Part shown: positions 33,150 through 42,256 of the stretch, piece by piece
How the letters are laid out: each line of letters opens with the position of its first letter
Position numbering within the stretch: the first letter of the stretch is position 1
DNA from: Pseudescherichia sp031998825
GTDB taxonomy: Bacteria; Pseudomonadota; Gammaproteobacteria; Enterobacterales; Enterobacteriaceae
Length of the DNA: 64,000 nucleotides
Direction: 5' to 3'
Assembly (NCBI RefSeq): GCF_031998825.1
Contig: NZ_DAMACX010000001.1
Coordinates: 1-64,000 of the forward strand
The notes under the pieces: generated by a model
Told to the model about the DNA's origin: nothing
Databases searched by the model: none
The model's input: only the letters and a program-made list of their open reading frames with translations
Position numbers and translations under genes: made by a program

Positions 33150-33824
33150 ATGTCTATTGCTGTAAATCTCAACGACACCACCAGCACTACCGCCACATCG
33201 ACAGCTACCAGCGCGGCAAGCGGCAGTAGCGCAACGGATCTGCAGAGCAGCTTTCTGACGCTGCTGGTTGCCCAGCTTAAAAACCAGGATCCCACCAATC
33301 CGATGGAGAATAACGAGCTGACCACCCAGTTGGCGCAGATCAATACCGTCAGCGGCATTGAGAAGCTCAATACCACCCTGGGCGCTATCTCCGGTCAGAT
33401 CGACAACAGCCAGTCGTTACAGGCGAGCACCCTGATCGGTCACGGCGTGATGATCCCTGGTACCACCGTGCTGGCGGGTAGCGAAACGACGACACCGTTT
33501 GGCGTTGAGCTGACCCAGGCGGCGGATAAAGTTACCGCGACCATCACCGATAAAAACAACGTGGTGGTGCGCACCATCGATATTGGCGGCCTGAGCGCGG
33601 GTGTTCACACCTTTAGCTGGGACGGCAAGATGACCGACGGCACTGCCGCGCCGGACAGCGCCTACACCGTTTCTATCAGCGCCAGCAGCGGCTCCACCCA
33701 GCTGGTGGCCCAGCCGCTGCAGTTTGCGCTGGTGCAGGGCATTACCAAAGGCAGCACCGGTAACACCTTAGATTTGGGTACCTACGGTACCACCACCCTC
33801 GACGAAGTACGGCAGATTATATAA
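33150..33824 (+). CDS. flgD: Flagellar hook cap/assembly protein FlgD
   Basis: A 224-residue hook scaffold (231 in E. coli). The conserved region FLTLLVAQLKNQDPTNPMEN lies near residues 36-55, and a Tudor/Fn3-like part with TFSWDGKMTDG follows. The Ser/Thr/Ala-rich N-terminus is shorter than in E. coli, which accounts for the length difference. Confidence 0.95.
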   Translation: MSIAVNLNDTTSTTATSTATSAASGSSATDLQSSFLTLLVAQLKNQDPTNPMENNELTTQLAQINTVSGIEKLNTTLGAISGQIDNSQSLQASTLIGHGVMIPGTTVLAGSETTTPFGVELTQAADKVTATITDKNNVVVRTIDIGGLSAGVHTFSWDGKMTDGTAAPDSAYTVSISASSGSTQLVAQPLQFALVQGITKGSTGNTLDLGTYGTTTLDEVRQII

Positions 33825-33850
33825 GCCTTTACACTTATCAGGAGTAAGTC

Positions 33851-35125
33851 ATGGCCTTTTCACAAGCGGTCAGCGGCCTGAATGCTGCGGCCACCAACCT
33901 CGATGTCATTGGTAACAACATCGCCAACTCCGCCACCTATGGCTTTAAATCTGGCACCGCGTCCTTCGCCGATATGTTTGCCGGTTCTAAAGTCGGTCTC
34001 GGCGTGAAGGTTGCGGGTATTACCCAGGATTTCACCGACGGCACAACCACCAACACCGGCCGTGGCCTGGACGTTGCCATCAGCCAGAGCGGCTTCTTCC
34101 GCCTGGTCGACAGCAACGGTTCGGTATTCTACAGCCGCAACGGCCAGTTCAAGCTGGATGAAAACCGCAATATCGTTAACATGCAGGGTCTGCAGCTGAC
34201 CGGCTTCCCGGCCACCGGCACCCCGCCGACCATCCAGCAGGGCGCAAACCCGACGGCGATCTCCATTCCGAACACGCTGATGTCGGCAAAAACGACCACC
34301 ACCGCCGCGATGCAGATCAACCTTAACTCCTCTGATGCACTGCCGTCGATCGCGACGTTCGATCCGACCAATGCTGACAGCTACAACAAAAAAGGATCTG
34401 TCACTGTTTATGACACCCAGGGCAACGCTCATGACATGAACGTTTACTATGTCAAAACGGCCAATAACACCTGGGATGTCTGGACGCAAGACTCCAGCGT
34501 AACGGGTGCAACGGCAACGAAATCGGCGCAGATGAGTTTTGATAACAACGGTAACCTGGACGAGGTGAGGAACTATACCCTTAACACCACGACCAATCCG
34601 GCATCCTGGGATCTGGCAGTGGCCCCTAACGCCCAGCCGCAGGTCAAGATTATTACCGCTGCGCTAAATGGTGCGACGCCAGCATCTTTTAGCCTGAGCT
34701 TCCTGAACTCCATGCAGCAGAACACCGGCGCAAACAACATCGTGGCGACCAGCCAGAACGGCTACAAGCCGGGTGACCTGGTGAGCTATCAGATCAACGA
34801 CGATGGCACCGTAGTGGGTAACTACTCTAACGAGCAGACCCAGCTGCTGGGCCAGATCGTGCTGGCTAACTTCGCTAACAACGAAGGCCTGGCGTCCGAA
34901 GGCGACAACGTCTGGACGGCGACCCAGTCCTCCGGCGTGGCGCTGCTGGGCACCGCAGGCAACGGTAACTTCGGTACCCTGACCAACGGCGCGCTGGAAG
35001 CATCCAACACCGATCTGAGTAAAGAGCTGGTCAATATGATCGTCGCGCAGCGTAACTATCAGTCGAACGCGCAGACCATCAAAACCCAGGATCAGATCCT
35101 TAACACCCTGGTTAACCTGCGCTAA
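33851..35125 (+). CDS. flgE: Flagellar hook protein FlgE
   Basis: A 424-residue hook subunit. The start MAFSQAVSGLNAAATNLDVI and end MIVAQRNYQSNAQTIKTQDQ are the conserved D0 helices. E. coli FlgE has 402 residues; the extra length falls in the middle, surface-exposed domains, where enterobacterial hooks vary most. A CAGGAGTAAGTC ribosome site precedes the ATG. Confidence 0.96.
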   Translation: MAFSQAVSGLNAAATNLDVIGNNIANSATYGFKSGTASFADMFAGSKVGLGVKVAGITQDFTDGTTTNTGRGLDVAISQSGFFRLVDSNGSVFYSRNGQFKLDENRNIVNMQGLQLTGFPATGTPPTIQQGANPTAISIPNTLMSAKTTTTAAMQINLNSSDALPSIATFDPTNADSYNKKGSVTVYDTQGNAHDMNVYYVKTANNTWDVWTQDSSVTGATATKSAQMSFDNNGNLDEVRNYTLNTTTNPASWDLAVAPNAQPQVKIITAALNGATPASFSLSFLNSMQQNTGANNIVATSQNGYKPGDLVSYQINDDGTVVGNYSNEQTQLLGQIVLANFANNEGLASEGDNVWTATQSSGVALLGTAGNGNFGTLTNGALEASNTDLSKELVNMIVAQRNYQSNAQTIKTQDQILNTLVNLR

Positions 35126-35145
35126 GCGCCTGACGGGACGGCTTC

Positions 35146-35901
35146 ATGGATCACGCAATATATACCGCGATGGGCGCGGCCAGCCAGACGCTCAACCAGC
35201 AGGCGGTCACGGCCAGCAACCTCGCGAACGCCTCCACGCCAGGCTTTCGTGCGCAGCTCAATGCGCTGCGCGCCGTGCCGGTAGAGGGCCTGTCGCTGCC
35301 TACGCGCACGCTGGTAACCGCGTCTACTCCCGGCGCGGATATGACGCCGGGCCAGATGGATTACACCTCCCGCCCGCTGGACGTTGCGCTGCAACAGGAC
35401 GGCTGGCTGGCGGTGCAGACCCCGGACGGCACCGAGGGCTATACCCGCAACGGTAACATGCAGGTTAGCCCAGCGGGCCAGCTGACCATCCAGGGCAACC
35501 CGGTAATGGGCGATGCGGGTCCAATTGCCGTGCCGGAAGGGGCAGAGATCACCATTGCGGCGGACGGCACCATCTCAGCGCTGACCCCGGGGGATCCGCC
35601 TAATACGGTGTCGCCAATTGGCAAGCTGAAGCTGGTCAAGGCGACCGGGGCTGAAGTGGTGCGCGGCGATGACGGCATGTTCCGTCTCAGCCAGGCTGCC
35701 CAGGCGACCCGTGGCGCAACCCTGCAGGCCGATCCCACCATCCGCGTGATGTCGGGCGTGCTGGAGGGGAGCAACGTCAAGCCGGTTGAAGCGATGACCG
35801 ATATGATCGCCAGCGCGCGTCGCTTTGAGATGCAGATGAAGGTCATCAGCAGCGTTGATGAAAATGAGCAGCGTGCTAACTCACTGCTGTCGATGAGCTA
35901 A
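35146..35901 (+). CDS. flgF: Flagellar rod protein FlgF
   Basis: A 251-residue proximal rod protein with start MDHAIYTAMGAASQTLNQQA, the central motif DGWLAVQTPDGTEGYTRNGN and the C-terminal axial helix MTDMIASARRFEMQMKVI. Same length as E. coli. Confidence 0.96.
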   Translation: MDHAIYTAMGAASQTLNQQAVTASNLANASTPGFRAQLNALRAVPVEGLSLPTRTLVTASTPGADMTPGQMDYTSRPLDVALQQDGWLAVQTPDGTEGYTRNGNMQVSPAGQLTIQGNPVMGDAGPIAVPEGAEITIAADGTISALTPGDPPNTVSPIGKLKLVKATGAEVVRGDDGMFRLSQAAQATRGATLQADPTIRVMSGVLEGSNVKPVEAMTDMIASARRFEMQMKVISSVDENEQRANSLLSMS

Positions 35902-35914
35902 TACAGGACTATTT

Positions 35915-36697
35915 ATGATTAACTCCTTATGGATTGCCAAGACCGGCCTCGACGCCCAGCAAACCAATATGGACGTCATCGCCAACAACCTGGCGAACGT
36001 CAGCACTAACGGTTTCAAGCGTCAGCGTGCGGTCTTTGAAGATCTGCTCTATCAGACCGTTCGCCAGCCAGGCGCGCAGTCTTCCGAGCAGACTACGCTG
36101 CCGTCAGGCCTGCAGATTGGTACCGGCGTGCGTCCGGTGGCCACCGAGCGCCTGCACAGCCAGGGTAACCTCTCCCAGACCAACAACAGCAAAGACGTGG
36201 CGATCAAAGGCCAGGGTTTCTTCCAGGTGATGCTGCCGGATGGTACCTCGGCCTATACCCGTGACGGCTCTTTCCAGGTGGATCAGAATGGCCAGCTGGT
36301 GACCGCAGGCGGCTTCCAGGTGCAGCCGGCGATCACTATTCCGGCAAACTCCCTGAGCATCACCATCGGCCGTGACGGCGTAGTGAGCGTGACCCAGCAG
36401 GGCCAGGCCGCGCCGGTACAGGTAGGACAGCTCAACCTGACTACCTTTATGAACGATACCGGTCTGGAAAGCATTGGTGAGAACCTCTACACCGAAACGC
36501 AGTCCTCCGGCGCGCCGAACGATACGACGCCCGGCCTGAACGGTGCGGGGCTGCTCTACCAGGGGTATGTTGAAACCTCTAACGTGAACGTGGCTGAAGA
36601 GCTGGTGAATATGATCCAGGTTCAGCGCGCTTACGAAATTAACAGTAAAGCCGTATCGACCACCGATCAGATGCTGCAAAAACTGACGCAACTCTAA
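35915..36697 (+). CDS. flgG: Flagellar distal rod protein FlgG
   Basis: A 260-residue distal rod protein, same length as in E. coli. N-terminal DAQQTNMDVIANNLANVSTN and C-terminal VAEELVNMIQVQRAYEINSK are the conserved axial helices; GQGFFQVMLPDGTSAYTRDG is the central signature. It starts 13 bp after flgF. Confidence 0.97.
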   Translation: MINSLWIAKTGLDAQQTNMDVIANNLANVSTNGFKRQRAVFEDLLYQTVRQPGAQSSEQTTLPSGLQIGTGVRPVATERLHSQGNLSQTNNSKDVAIKGQGFFQVMLPDGTSAYTRDGSFQVDQNGQLVTAGGFQVQPAITIPANSLSITIGRDGVVSVTQQGQAAPVQVGQLNLTTFMNDTGLESIGENLYTETQSSGAPNDTTPGLNGAGLLYQGYVETSNVNVAEELVNMIQVQRAYEINSKAVSTTDQMLQKLTQL

Positions 36698-36757
36698 GGC
36701 GCGCTCCGGCGCGGTGGTAATCGCCGCGCCGGGCCCCTGATTTCGAAGATGAAAGCA

Positions 36758-37456
36758 ATGCATAAATCCGCCGCGTTTCGTTATCCGCTTATGGCTTTGG
36801 TGGCACTTACCCTTAACGGGTGTGCCTGGATCCCCTCGACGCCGCTGGTGCAGGGCGCAACCACCGCGCAGCCCACGCCAGGCCCGCAGCCCATTGTCAA
36901 CGGCTCTATTTTTCAGACTGCCCAGCCGATTAACTACGGCTATCAACCGCTGTTTGAGGATCGCAGACCGCGTAACGTAGGCGATACGCTGACCATCGTG
37001 CTGCAAGAGAACGTCAGCGCCAGTAAAAGCTCGTCGGCGAACGCCAGCCGCGACGGCAAAACCAACTTCGGCGTTGATACCACGCCGCGCTACTTAGAAG
37101 GCCTGTTTGGCAACGCCCGTGCGGATGTCGATGCCTCCGGCGGCAACAGCTTTAACGGTAAGGGTGGGGCCAACGCCAGCAACACCTTCAGCGGAACGCT
37201 GACCGTCACGGTTGACCAGGTATTGGCCAATGGCAACTTACACGTTGTGGGTGAAAAACAGATCGCCATTAACCAGGGCACTGAGTTCATCCGCTTCTCG
37301 GGTGTCGTGAACCCACGCACCATCAGCGGCAGCAACTCCGTTCCGTCCACCCAGGTGGCGGATGCGCGCATCGAATATGTCGGCAACGGCTATATCAATG
37401 AAGCGCAGAATATGGGCTGGCTGCAACGCTTCTTCCTTAACCTCTCGCCGATGTAA
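36758..37456 (+). CDS. flgH: Flagellar L-ring lipoprotein FlgH
   Basis: A 232-residue outer-membrane lipoprotein forming the L ring. The lipobox LNGC lies near residue 22 (YPLMALVALTLNGCAWIPST). Starting at 36758 (MHKSAAF) gives the E. coli length; an ATG three codons upstream is in frame. The family block ENVSASKSSSANASRDGKTN is intact. Confidence 0.96.
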   Translation: MHKSAAFRYPLMALVALTLNGCAWIPSTPLVQGATTAQPTPGPQPIVNGSIFQTAQPINYGYQPLFEDRRPRNVGDTLTIVLQENVSASKSSSANASRDGKTNFGVDTTPRYLEGLFGNARADVDASGGNSFNGKGGANASNTFSGTLTVTVDQVLANGNLHVVGEKQIAINQGTEFIRFSGVVNPRTISGSNSVPSTQVADARIEYVGNGYINEAQNMGWLQRFFLNLSPM

Positions 37457-37467
37457 CGGGGTGACCA

Positions 37468-38521
37468 ATGTTTAAATATCTGGCAGGGATCGCGCTGGTA
37501 CTGGTAGCTACACTTGCCCAGGCCGAGCGCATCCGCGACCTCACCAGCGTACAGGGCGTACGACAGAACTCACTGATTGGCTACGGGCTGGTTGTCGGCC
37601 TTGACGGTACGGGGGACCAGACCACCCAGACGCCGTTCACTACCCAGAGCCTGAATAACATGCTCTCCCAGATGGGGATCACCGTTCCCGCCGGGACCAA
37701 CATGCAGCTCAAGAACGTGGCGGCGGTGATGGTGACCGCTCAGTTCCCGGCCTTTGCTCGCCAGGGGCAGACCATCGACGTGGTGGTCTCCTCAATGGGT
37801 AACGCCAAGAGCCTGCGCGGCGGTACGCTCATCATGACCCCGCTGAAAGGGGTTGATAACCAGGTCTATGCTCTGGCGCAGGGTAACGTGCTGGTCGGCG
37901 GCGCGGGCGCGGCGGCAGGCGGCAGCAGCGTGCAGGTTAACCAACTCAACGGCGGACGTATCACCGGCGGCGCGGTTGTCGAGCGTGAGCTGCCGAGCCA
38001 GTTTGGCTCCGGTAACACCATCAACCTGCAGCTGAACCAGGAAGATTTCACCCTCGCGCAGCAGATTACCGACACCATTAACCGCGCGCGCGGCTACGGC
38101 AGCGCCTCGGCGCTGGATGCGCGCACTATTCAGATCCGCGTCCCGAGCGGCAACAGCTCGCAGGTGCGTTTCCTCGCCGATATCCAGAATATGGAAGTGG
38201 GCGTAGCGCCGCAGGATGCGAAGGTCGTGATCAACTCCCGCACCGGCTCAGTAGTCATGAACCGCGAAGTGACGCTGGACAGCTGCGCAGTGGCGCAGTG
38301 TAACCTCTCGGTGACCGTAAACNNNNNNNNNNNNNNNNNNNNNNNNNNNNNNNNNNNNNNGCCAGAGTGGCGGTTCGTTGCAGAGAGTCCGCTCCAGCGC
38401 CAACCTGAACAACGTTGTCCGGGCGCTAAACGCGCTGGGTGCGACGCCGATCGATCTGATGTCGATTCTTCAGTCAATGCAGAGTGCAGGCTGCCTGCGC
38501 GCCAAACTGGAAATTATCTAA
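37468..38521 (+). CDS. flgI: Flagellar P-ring protein FlgI (interrupted by assembly gap)
   Basis: The periplasmic P-ring subunit, with signal peptide MFKYLAGIALVLVATLAQA and mature start ERIRDLTSVQGVRQN. Sequence is clear for 285 codons up to LSVTVN, then 38 undetermined bases follow (38323-38360), then QSGGSLQRVRSSANLNNVVR to the stop at 38519-38521 (52 codons). The family length of 365 implies 28 missing codons, that is about 82 unknown bases, not 38. The apparent frameshift is therefore a placeholder artefact and the gene is probably intact. The stop overlaps the flgJ ATG by one base. Confidence 0.93.
38323..38360. other. Assembly gap (38 N)
   Basis: Thirty-eight undetermined bases inside flgI. 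The length is not a multiple of three relative to the flanking reading frames and is about 44 bases short of what the FlgI family length predicts. Confidence 0.98.
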
Positions 38522-39477
38522 TGCTAACCGACAGCCGAATGATGGCGAGCGCGGCATGGGATGCGCAATCGCTGAATGAACTGAAAACCCAGGCAGGGCA
38601 GGATCCGCAGGCTAACCTGCGTCCGGTGGCCCGCCAGGTGGAAGGGATGTTCGTGCAGATGATGCTGAAGAGCATGCGTGAAGCCCTGCCAAAAGACGGC
38701 CTGTTCAGCAGCGACTCCAGCCGCATGTATACCAGCATGTATGACCAGCAGATTGCCCAGCAGATGACCGCGGGCAAGGGGCTGGGGCTGGCGGAGATGA
38801 TGGTGAAGCAGATGTCCGGCGGCCAGAGTGAACCCACAGAGGCACTTTCGCAGGTGCCGATGAAGTTCCCGCTGGAAACGGTGACCAGTTATCAAAACCA
38901 GGCCCTGACCCAGATGGTGCGCAAGGCGATGCCGAAAACGCCCGACGGCGGAGGCAACGATGCTGCGCTCTCTGGGGATAGCAAAGAGTTCCTTGCCCAG
39001 CTGTCGCTGCCGGCGCGGCTGGCCAGTGAGCAGAGCGGGGTGCCGCACCACCTGATCCTCGCCCAGGCGGCGCTGGAGTCGGGCTGGGGCCAGCGGCAGA
39101 TCAAACGGGAAAACGGCGAGCCGAGCTTTAACCTGTTTGGCGTTAAGGCCAGCGGCAGCTGGAAGGGGCCTACCACCGAGATCACCACCACCGAGTATGA
39201 GAACGGTGAGGCGAAGAAGGTGAAGGCCAAGTTCCGTGTCTACGGCTCCTATCTGGAGGCGCTGTCGGACTACGTCGGCCTGCTGTCGCGCAACCCGCGC
39301 TATGCCGCCGTCACCACCGCGGCGACCGCCGAGCAGGGGGCACAGGCGTTGCAGAGTGCGGGCTACGCCACCGATCCGAACTATGCCCGTAAGCTTACCA
39401 GCATGATCCAGCAGCTGAAATCCCTCAGCGATAAGGTGAGCAAGGCCTACAGCAACGATATTGAAAATCTGTTCTGA
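38521..39477 (+). CDS. flgJ: Rod-capping peptidoglycan hydrolase FlgJ
   Basis: A 318-residue bifunctional protein (313 in E. coli). The N-terminal rod-cap domain contains RQVEGMFVQMMLKSMREALP; the C-terminal glycoside hydrolase 73 domain opens the peptidoglycan, with the catalytic glutamate at position 186 in AQAALESGWGQRQ. The ATG at 38521 overlaps the flgI stop (TAATG). Confidence 0.95.
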   Translation: MLTDSRMMASAAWDAQSLNELKTQAGQDPQANLRPVARQVEGMFVQMMLKSMREALPKDGLFSSDSSRMYTSMYDQQIAQQMTAGKGLGLAEMMVKQMSGGQSEPTEALSQVPMKFPLETVTSYQNQALTQMVRKAMPKTPDGGGNDAALSGDSKEFLAQLSLPARLASEQSGVPHHLILAQAALESGWGQRQIKRENGEPSFNLFGVKASGSWKGPTTEITTTEYENGEAKKVKAKFRVYGSYLEALSDYVGLLSRNPRYAAVTTAATAEQGAQALQSAGYATDPNYARKLTSMIQQLKSLSDKVSKAYSNDIENLF

Positions 39478-39483
39478 CAGCTC

Positions 39484-39510
39484 TCAAGTTCAGCAAGGCG
39501 CTGCCGATAA
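39484..39510 (+). promoter_or_regulatory. Sigma-28 promoter of flgKL
   Basis: TCAAGTTC, an 11-base spacer and GCCGATAA match the FliA consensus (TAAAGTTT-N11-GCCGATAA), with a perfect -10. It lies 43 bp before the flgK ATG and makes flgKL class 3 genes. Confidence 0.88.
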
Positions 39511-39552
39511 TCGTTAGCAGGACTTATGTCTAAAAGTGTATAAGGAATCTCC

Positions 39553-41205
39553 ATGTCCAGTAGCTTGATTAACAGCGCCATGAGCGGGCTGAGTGCAGCC
39601 CAGGCCGCGCTGAATACCGTCAGTAATAACATCTCCAGTTATAACGTCGCGGGCTATACCCGTCAGACGACGGTGCTGGCACAGGCAAACAGTACGCTGG
39701 GTGCAGGCGGTTGGGTTGGCAACGGGGTGAACGTCACCGGCGTCCAGCGCGAATATGACGCCTTCATCACCAATCAGCTGCGCGCAGCGCAGACCCAGAG
39801 CAGCGGCCTGACCACGCGCTACGAGCAGATGTCCAAAATTGATGACATGCTCTCTGGCTCGACCAATACCCTGGCCACCACCATGCAGGACTTCTTCACC
39901 AGCCTGCAAACCCTGGTGAGCAACGCCGAAGATCCGGCCTCCCGCCAGACGCTGCTGGGCAAGGCCGACGGGCTGGTAAACCAGTTCAAGGTGACCGATC
40001 AGTATCTGCGCGATCAGGATAAGCAGGTTAACCTGTCTATCTCCTCCAGCGTGGATCAGATCAATAACTACACCACCCAGATCGCTAACCTTAACGATCA
40101 GATCTCGCGCCTGACCGGCGTGGGCGCAGGCTCCTCGCCAAACAACCTGCTGGATCAGCGCGATCAGCTGGTGAGCGAGCTCAACAAGATTGTTGGCGTG
40201 GAAGTGAGCGTCCAGGACGGCGGCACCTATAACATCAGCATGGCTAATGGTTACACTCTGGTTCAGGGCAGCGCCTCACGCCAGCTGGCTGCCGTGCCGT
40301 CCAGCGCCGATCCGTCCCGTACCACCGTTGCCTACGTTGATGCCACCGCAGGCAACGTGGAGATCCCAGAGAAGTTGCTCAACAGCGGCTCCCTCGGCGG
40401 ACTGCTGACCTTCCGCAGCCAGAACCTCGACCAGACCCGCAACTCGCTGGGCCAGCTGGCGCTCTCCTTTGCTGACGCCTTCAACGCCCAGCATGCCAAC
40501 GGCTATGACGCCAACGGCGACAAGGGCGGTGACTTCTTTACTATTGGCTCACCCTCCACGCTGAGCAACGCCAAAAACACCGGCGATGCGTCACTGGCCA
40601 CCACGGTCAGCGACAGCAGCAAAGTGCAGGCGACCGACTATAAGGTGGTCTACGACGGATCAAAGTGGCAGGTGACTCGCCTGTCAGATAACACCTCGTT
40701 TACCGCTACGCCGGATGCTAACGACGGCAGCCTGAACTTTGATGGCCTGAAGGTGAGCATCAGCGCTACCAACGGTGCGGGCAATAACGACAGCTTTATT
40801 ATCAAGCCGACGGCCAACGCCATCGTCAATATGGATCTGGCATTCCAGGACGAGTCGAAAATTGCTATGGCGGCGTCGGCCACCAGCGGCGACAGCGATA
40901 ACGTCAACGGCCAGGCGCTGCTGGATCTGCAGAAGAGCAAGAGCGTCGGCGGCAACAAGAGCTTCAACGATGCCTATGCCGCACTGGTCAGCACCGTGGG
41001 AAGCACCACGGCCACGCTGAAGAGCAGCAGCACCACCCAGGATAACGTCGTGACCCAGCTGAGCAACCAGCAGCAGTCTATCTCCGGCGTTAACCTCGAC
41101 GAAGAGTACGGTAACCTGCAGCGTTACCAGCAATATTATCTCGCTAACGCACAGGTCTTACAGACGGCAAGCTCGCTGTTTGATGCGTTACTGAACATCC
41201 GCTAA
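39553..41205 (+). CDS. flgK: Hook-filament junction protein FlgK (HAP1)
   Basis: A 550-residue junction protein (547 in E. coli). The D0 helices are MSSSLINSAMSGLSAAQAAL at the start and LQRYQQYYLANAQVLQTASS at the end, and VNLDEEYGNLQRYQQYY is the family signature. A GGAATCTCC ribosome site precedes the ATG. It is exported with help from FlgN, encoded at 30667. Confidence 0.96.
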   Translation: MSSSLINSAMSGLSAAQAALNTVSNNISSYNVAGYTRQTTVLAQANSTLGAGGWVGNGVNVTGVQREYDAFITNQLRAAQTQSSGLTTRYEQMSKIDDMLSGSTNTLATTMQDFFTSLQTLVSNAEDPASRQTLLGKADGLVNQFKVTDQYLRDQDKQVNLSISSSVDQINNYTTQIANLNDQISRLTGVGAGSSPNNLLDQRDQLVSELNKIVGVEVSVQDGGTYNISMANGYTLVQGSASRQLAAVPSSADPSRTTVAYVDATAGNVEIPEKLLNSGSLGGLLTFRSQNLDQTRNSLGQLALSFADAFNAQHANGYDANGDKGGDFFTIGSPSTLSNAKNTGDASLATTVSDSSKVQATDYKVVYDGSKWQVTRLSDNTSFTATPDANDGSLNFDGLKVSISATNGAGNNDSFIIKPTANAIVNMDLAFQDESKIAMAASATSGDSDNVNGQALLDLQKSKSVGGNKSFNDAYAALVSTVGSTTATLKSSSTTQDNVVTQLSNQQQSISGVNLDEEYGNLQRYQQYYLANAQVLQTASSLFDALLNIR

Positions 41206-41219
41206 GCAAGAGGTTAATG

Positions 41220-42173
41220 ATGCGCGTTAGCACTCAGATGATGTATGAACAAAACATGCGGGGTGTCACCAGTTCGCAGAGCAAATGGCTAAGCTACGGT
41301 GAGCAGATGTCTACCGGCAAGCGCGTAAACCGTGCTTCCGACGACCCTATCGCTGCCTCGCAGGCGGTGGTGCTCTCCCAGGCCCAGGCGCAGAACAGCC
41401 AGTATCAGCTGGCCCGCACCTTCGCGACCCAGAAAGTGTCGCTGGAAGACAGCATTCTGGATCAGGTCTCTACCGCGATCCAGTCGGCGCAGTCCAAAGT
41501 GATCAACAGCGGCAACGGCTCCCTGAGCGACGATGACCGCGCCTCGCTGGCAACCGATCTGCAGGGTATTCGTGACCAGATCATGAACCTGGCCAACAGC
41601 ACCGACGGCAACGGTCGCTATATCTTTGCTGGCTACAAAACCGAAAGCGCACCGTTCGATCAGGCTACCGGTCAGTACGGCGGCGGCGCGCAGCCGATTA
41701 CCCAGCAGGTAGACGCCGCGCGGACCATGGTGATTGCCCACACCGGCACCCAGGTCTTTGACAGCGTCACCAGCAATGCGGTACCAGAGCCGGATGGTTC
41801 AGCCCCGGAAACGAACCTGTTTGCGATGCTGGACTCGGCGATCGCATCGCTGAAAACGCCGGTAAGCGGAGATGAAACCGCCCAGGCCACGGCCCAGGAC
41901 GTGATGGATAAAACCAACCGCGGCCTGCGCAATGCCCTTAACAACGTCCTGACCGTGCGTGCCGAAGTGGGGACCCAGCTTAATGAGCTGGATAACCTTG
42001 ACGCGCTGGGTACCGATCGCGCGCTGGGCCAAACCCAGCAGATGAGCGATCTGGTTGACGTTGACTGGAATGCGGCTATCTCCTCCTACACCATGCAGCA
42101 GGCGGCGTTACAGGCATCCTATAAAGCGTTTTCCGATATGCAGGGTATGTCGCTGTTCCAGATTAACTCTTAA
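41220..42173 (+). CDS. flgL: Hook-filament junction protein FlgL (HAP3)
   Basis: A 317-residue junction protein, the same length as in E. coli. Flagellin-like N-terminal helix YGEQMSTGKRVNRASDDPIA and C-terminal helix SSYTMQQAALQASYKAFSDM are present. Of two adjacent ATG codons (41217, 41220) the second aligns with E. coli and is better spaced from AAGAGG. Confidence 0.96.
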   Translation: MRVSTQMMYEQNMRGVTSSQSKWLSYGEQMSTGKRVNRASDDPIAASQAVVLSQAQAQNSQYQLARTFATQKVSLEDSILDQVSTAIQSAQSKVINSGNGSLSDDDRASLATDLQGIRDQIMNLANSTDGNGRYIFAGYKTESAPFDQATGQYGGGAQPITQQVDAARTMVIAHTGTQVFDSVTSNAVPEPDGSAPETNLFAMLDSAIASLKTPVSGDETAQATAQDVMDKTNRGLRNALNNVLTVRAEVGTQLNELDNLDALGTDRALGQTQQMSDLVDVDWNAAISSYTMQQAALQASYKAFSDMQGMSLFQINS

Positions 42174-42183
42174 AAAAAAGAAA

Positions 42184-42207
42184 ACCTGTCCGGTTAAAGG
42201 GACAGGT
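42184..42207 (+). other. Hairpin after flgL
   Basis: ACCTGTCC and GGACAGGT pair around an eight-base loop 10 bases past the flgL stop. No T run follows, so it may stabilise the mRNA end; the true terminator is the next hairpin. Confidence 0.5.
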
Positions 42208-42224
42208 ATACGTTCTCTTTGCAG

Positions 42225-42256
42225 GCCGCCCTCATTGACCGGGGCGGCTTTTTTTT
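42225..42256 (+). terminator. flgKL terminator
   Basis: GCCGCCC and GGGCGGC pair across a ten-base loop and run into eight T residues. The T run contains the stop codon of the convergent MFS gene (42255-42257). Confidence 0.85.

Noticed and set aside
37468..39477. A single 669-codon FlgI-FlgJ fusion gene
   Set aside because: It depends on the arbitrary length of the N run; the correct FlgI end and a separate flgJ start are visible.
30667..42173. The flagellar cluster as a horizontally acquired island
   Set aside because: Gene order, borders (murJ on one side, rne beyond) and gene lengths match the native enterobacterial locus.
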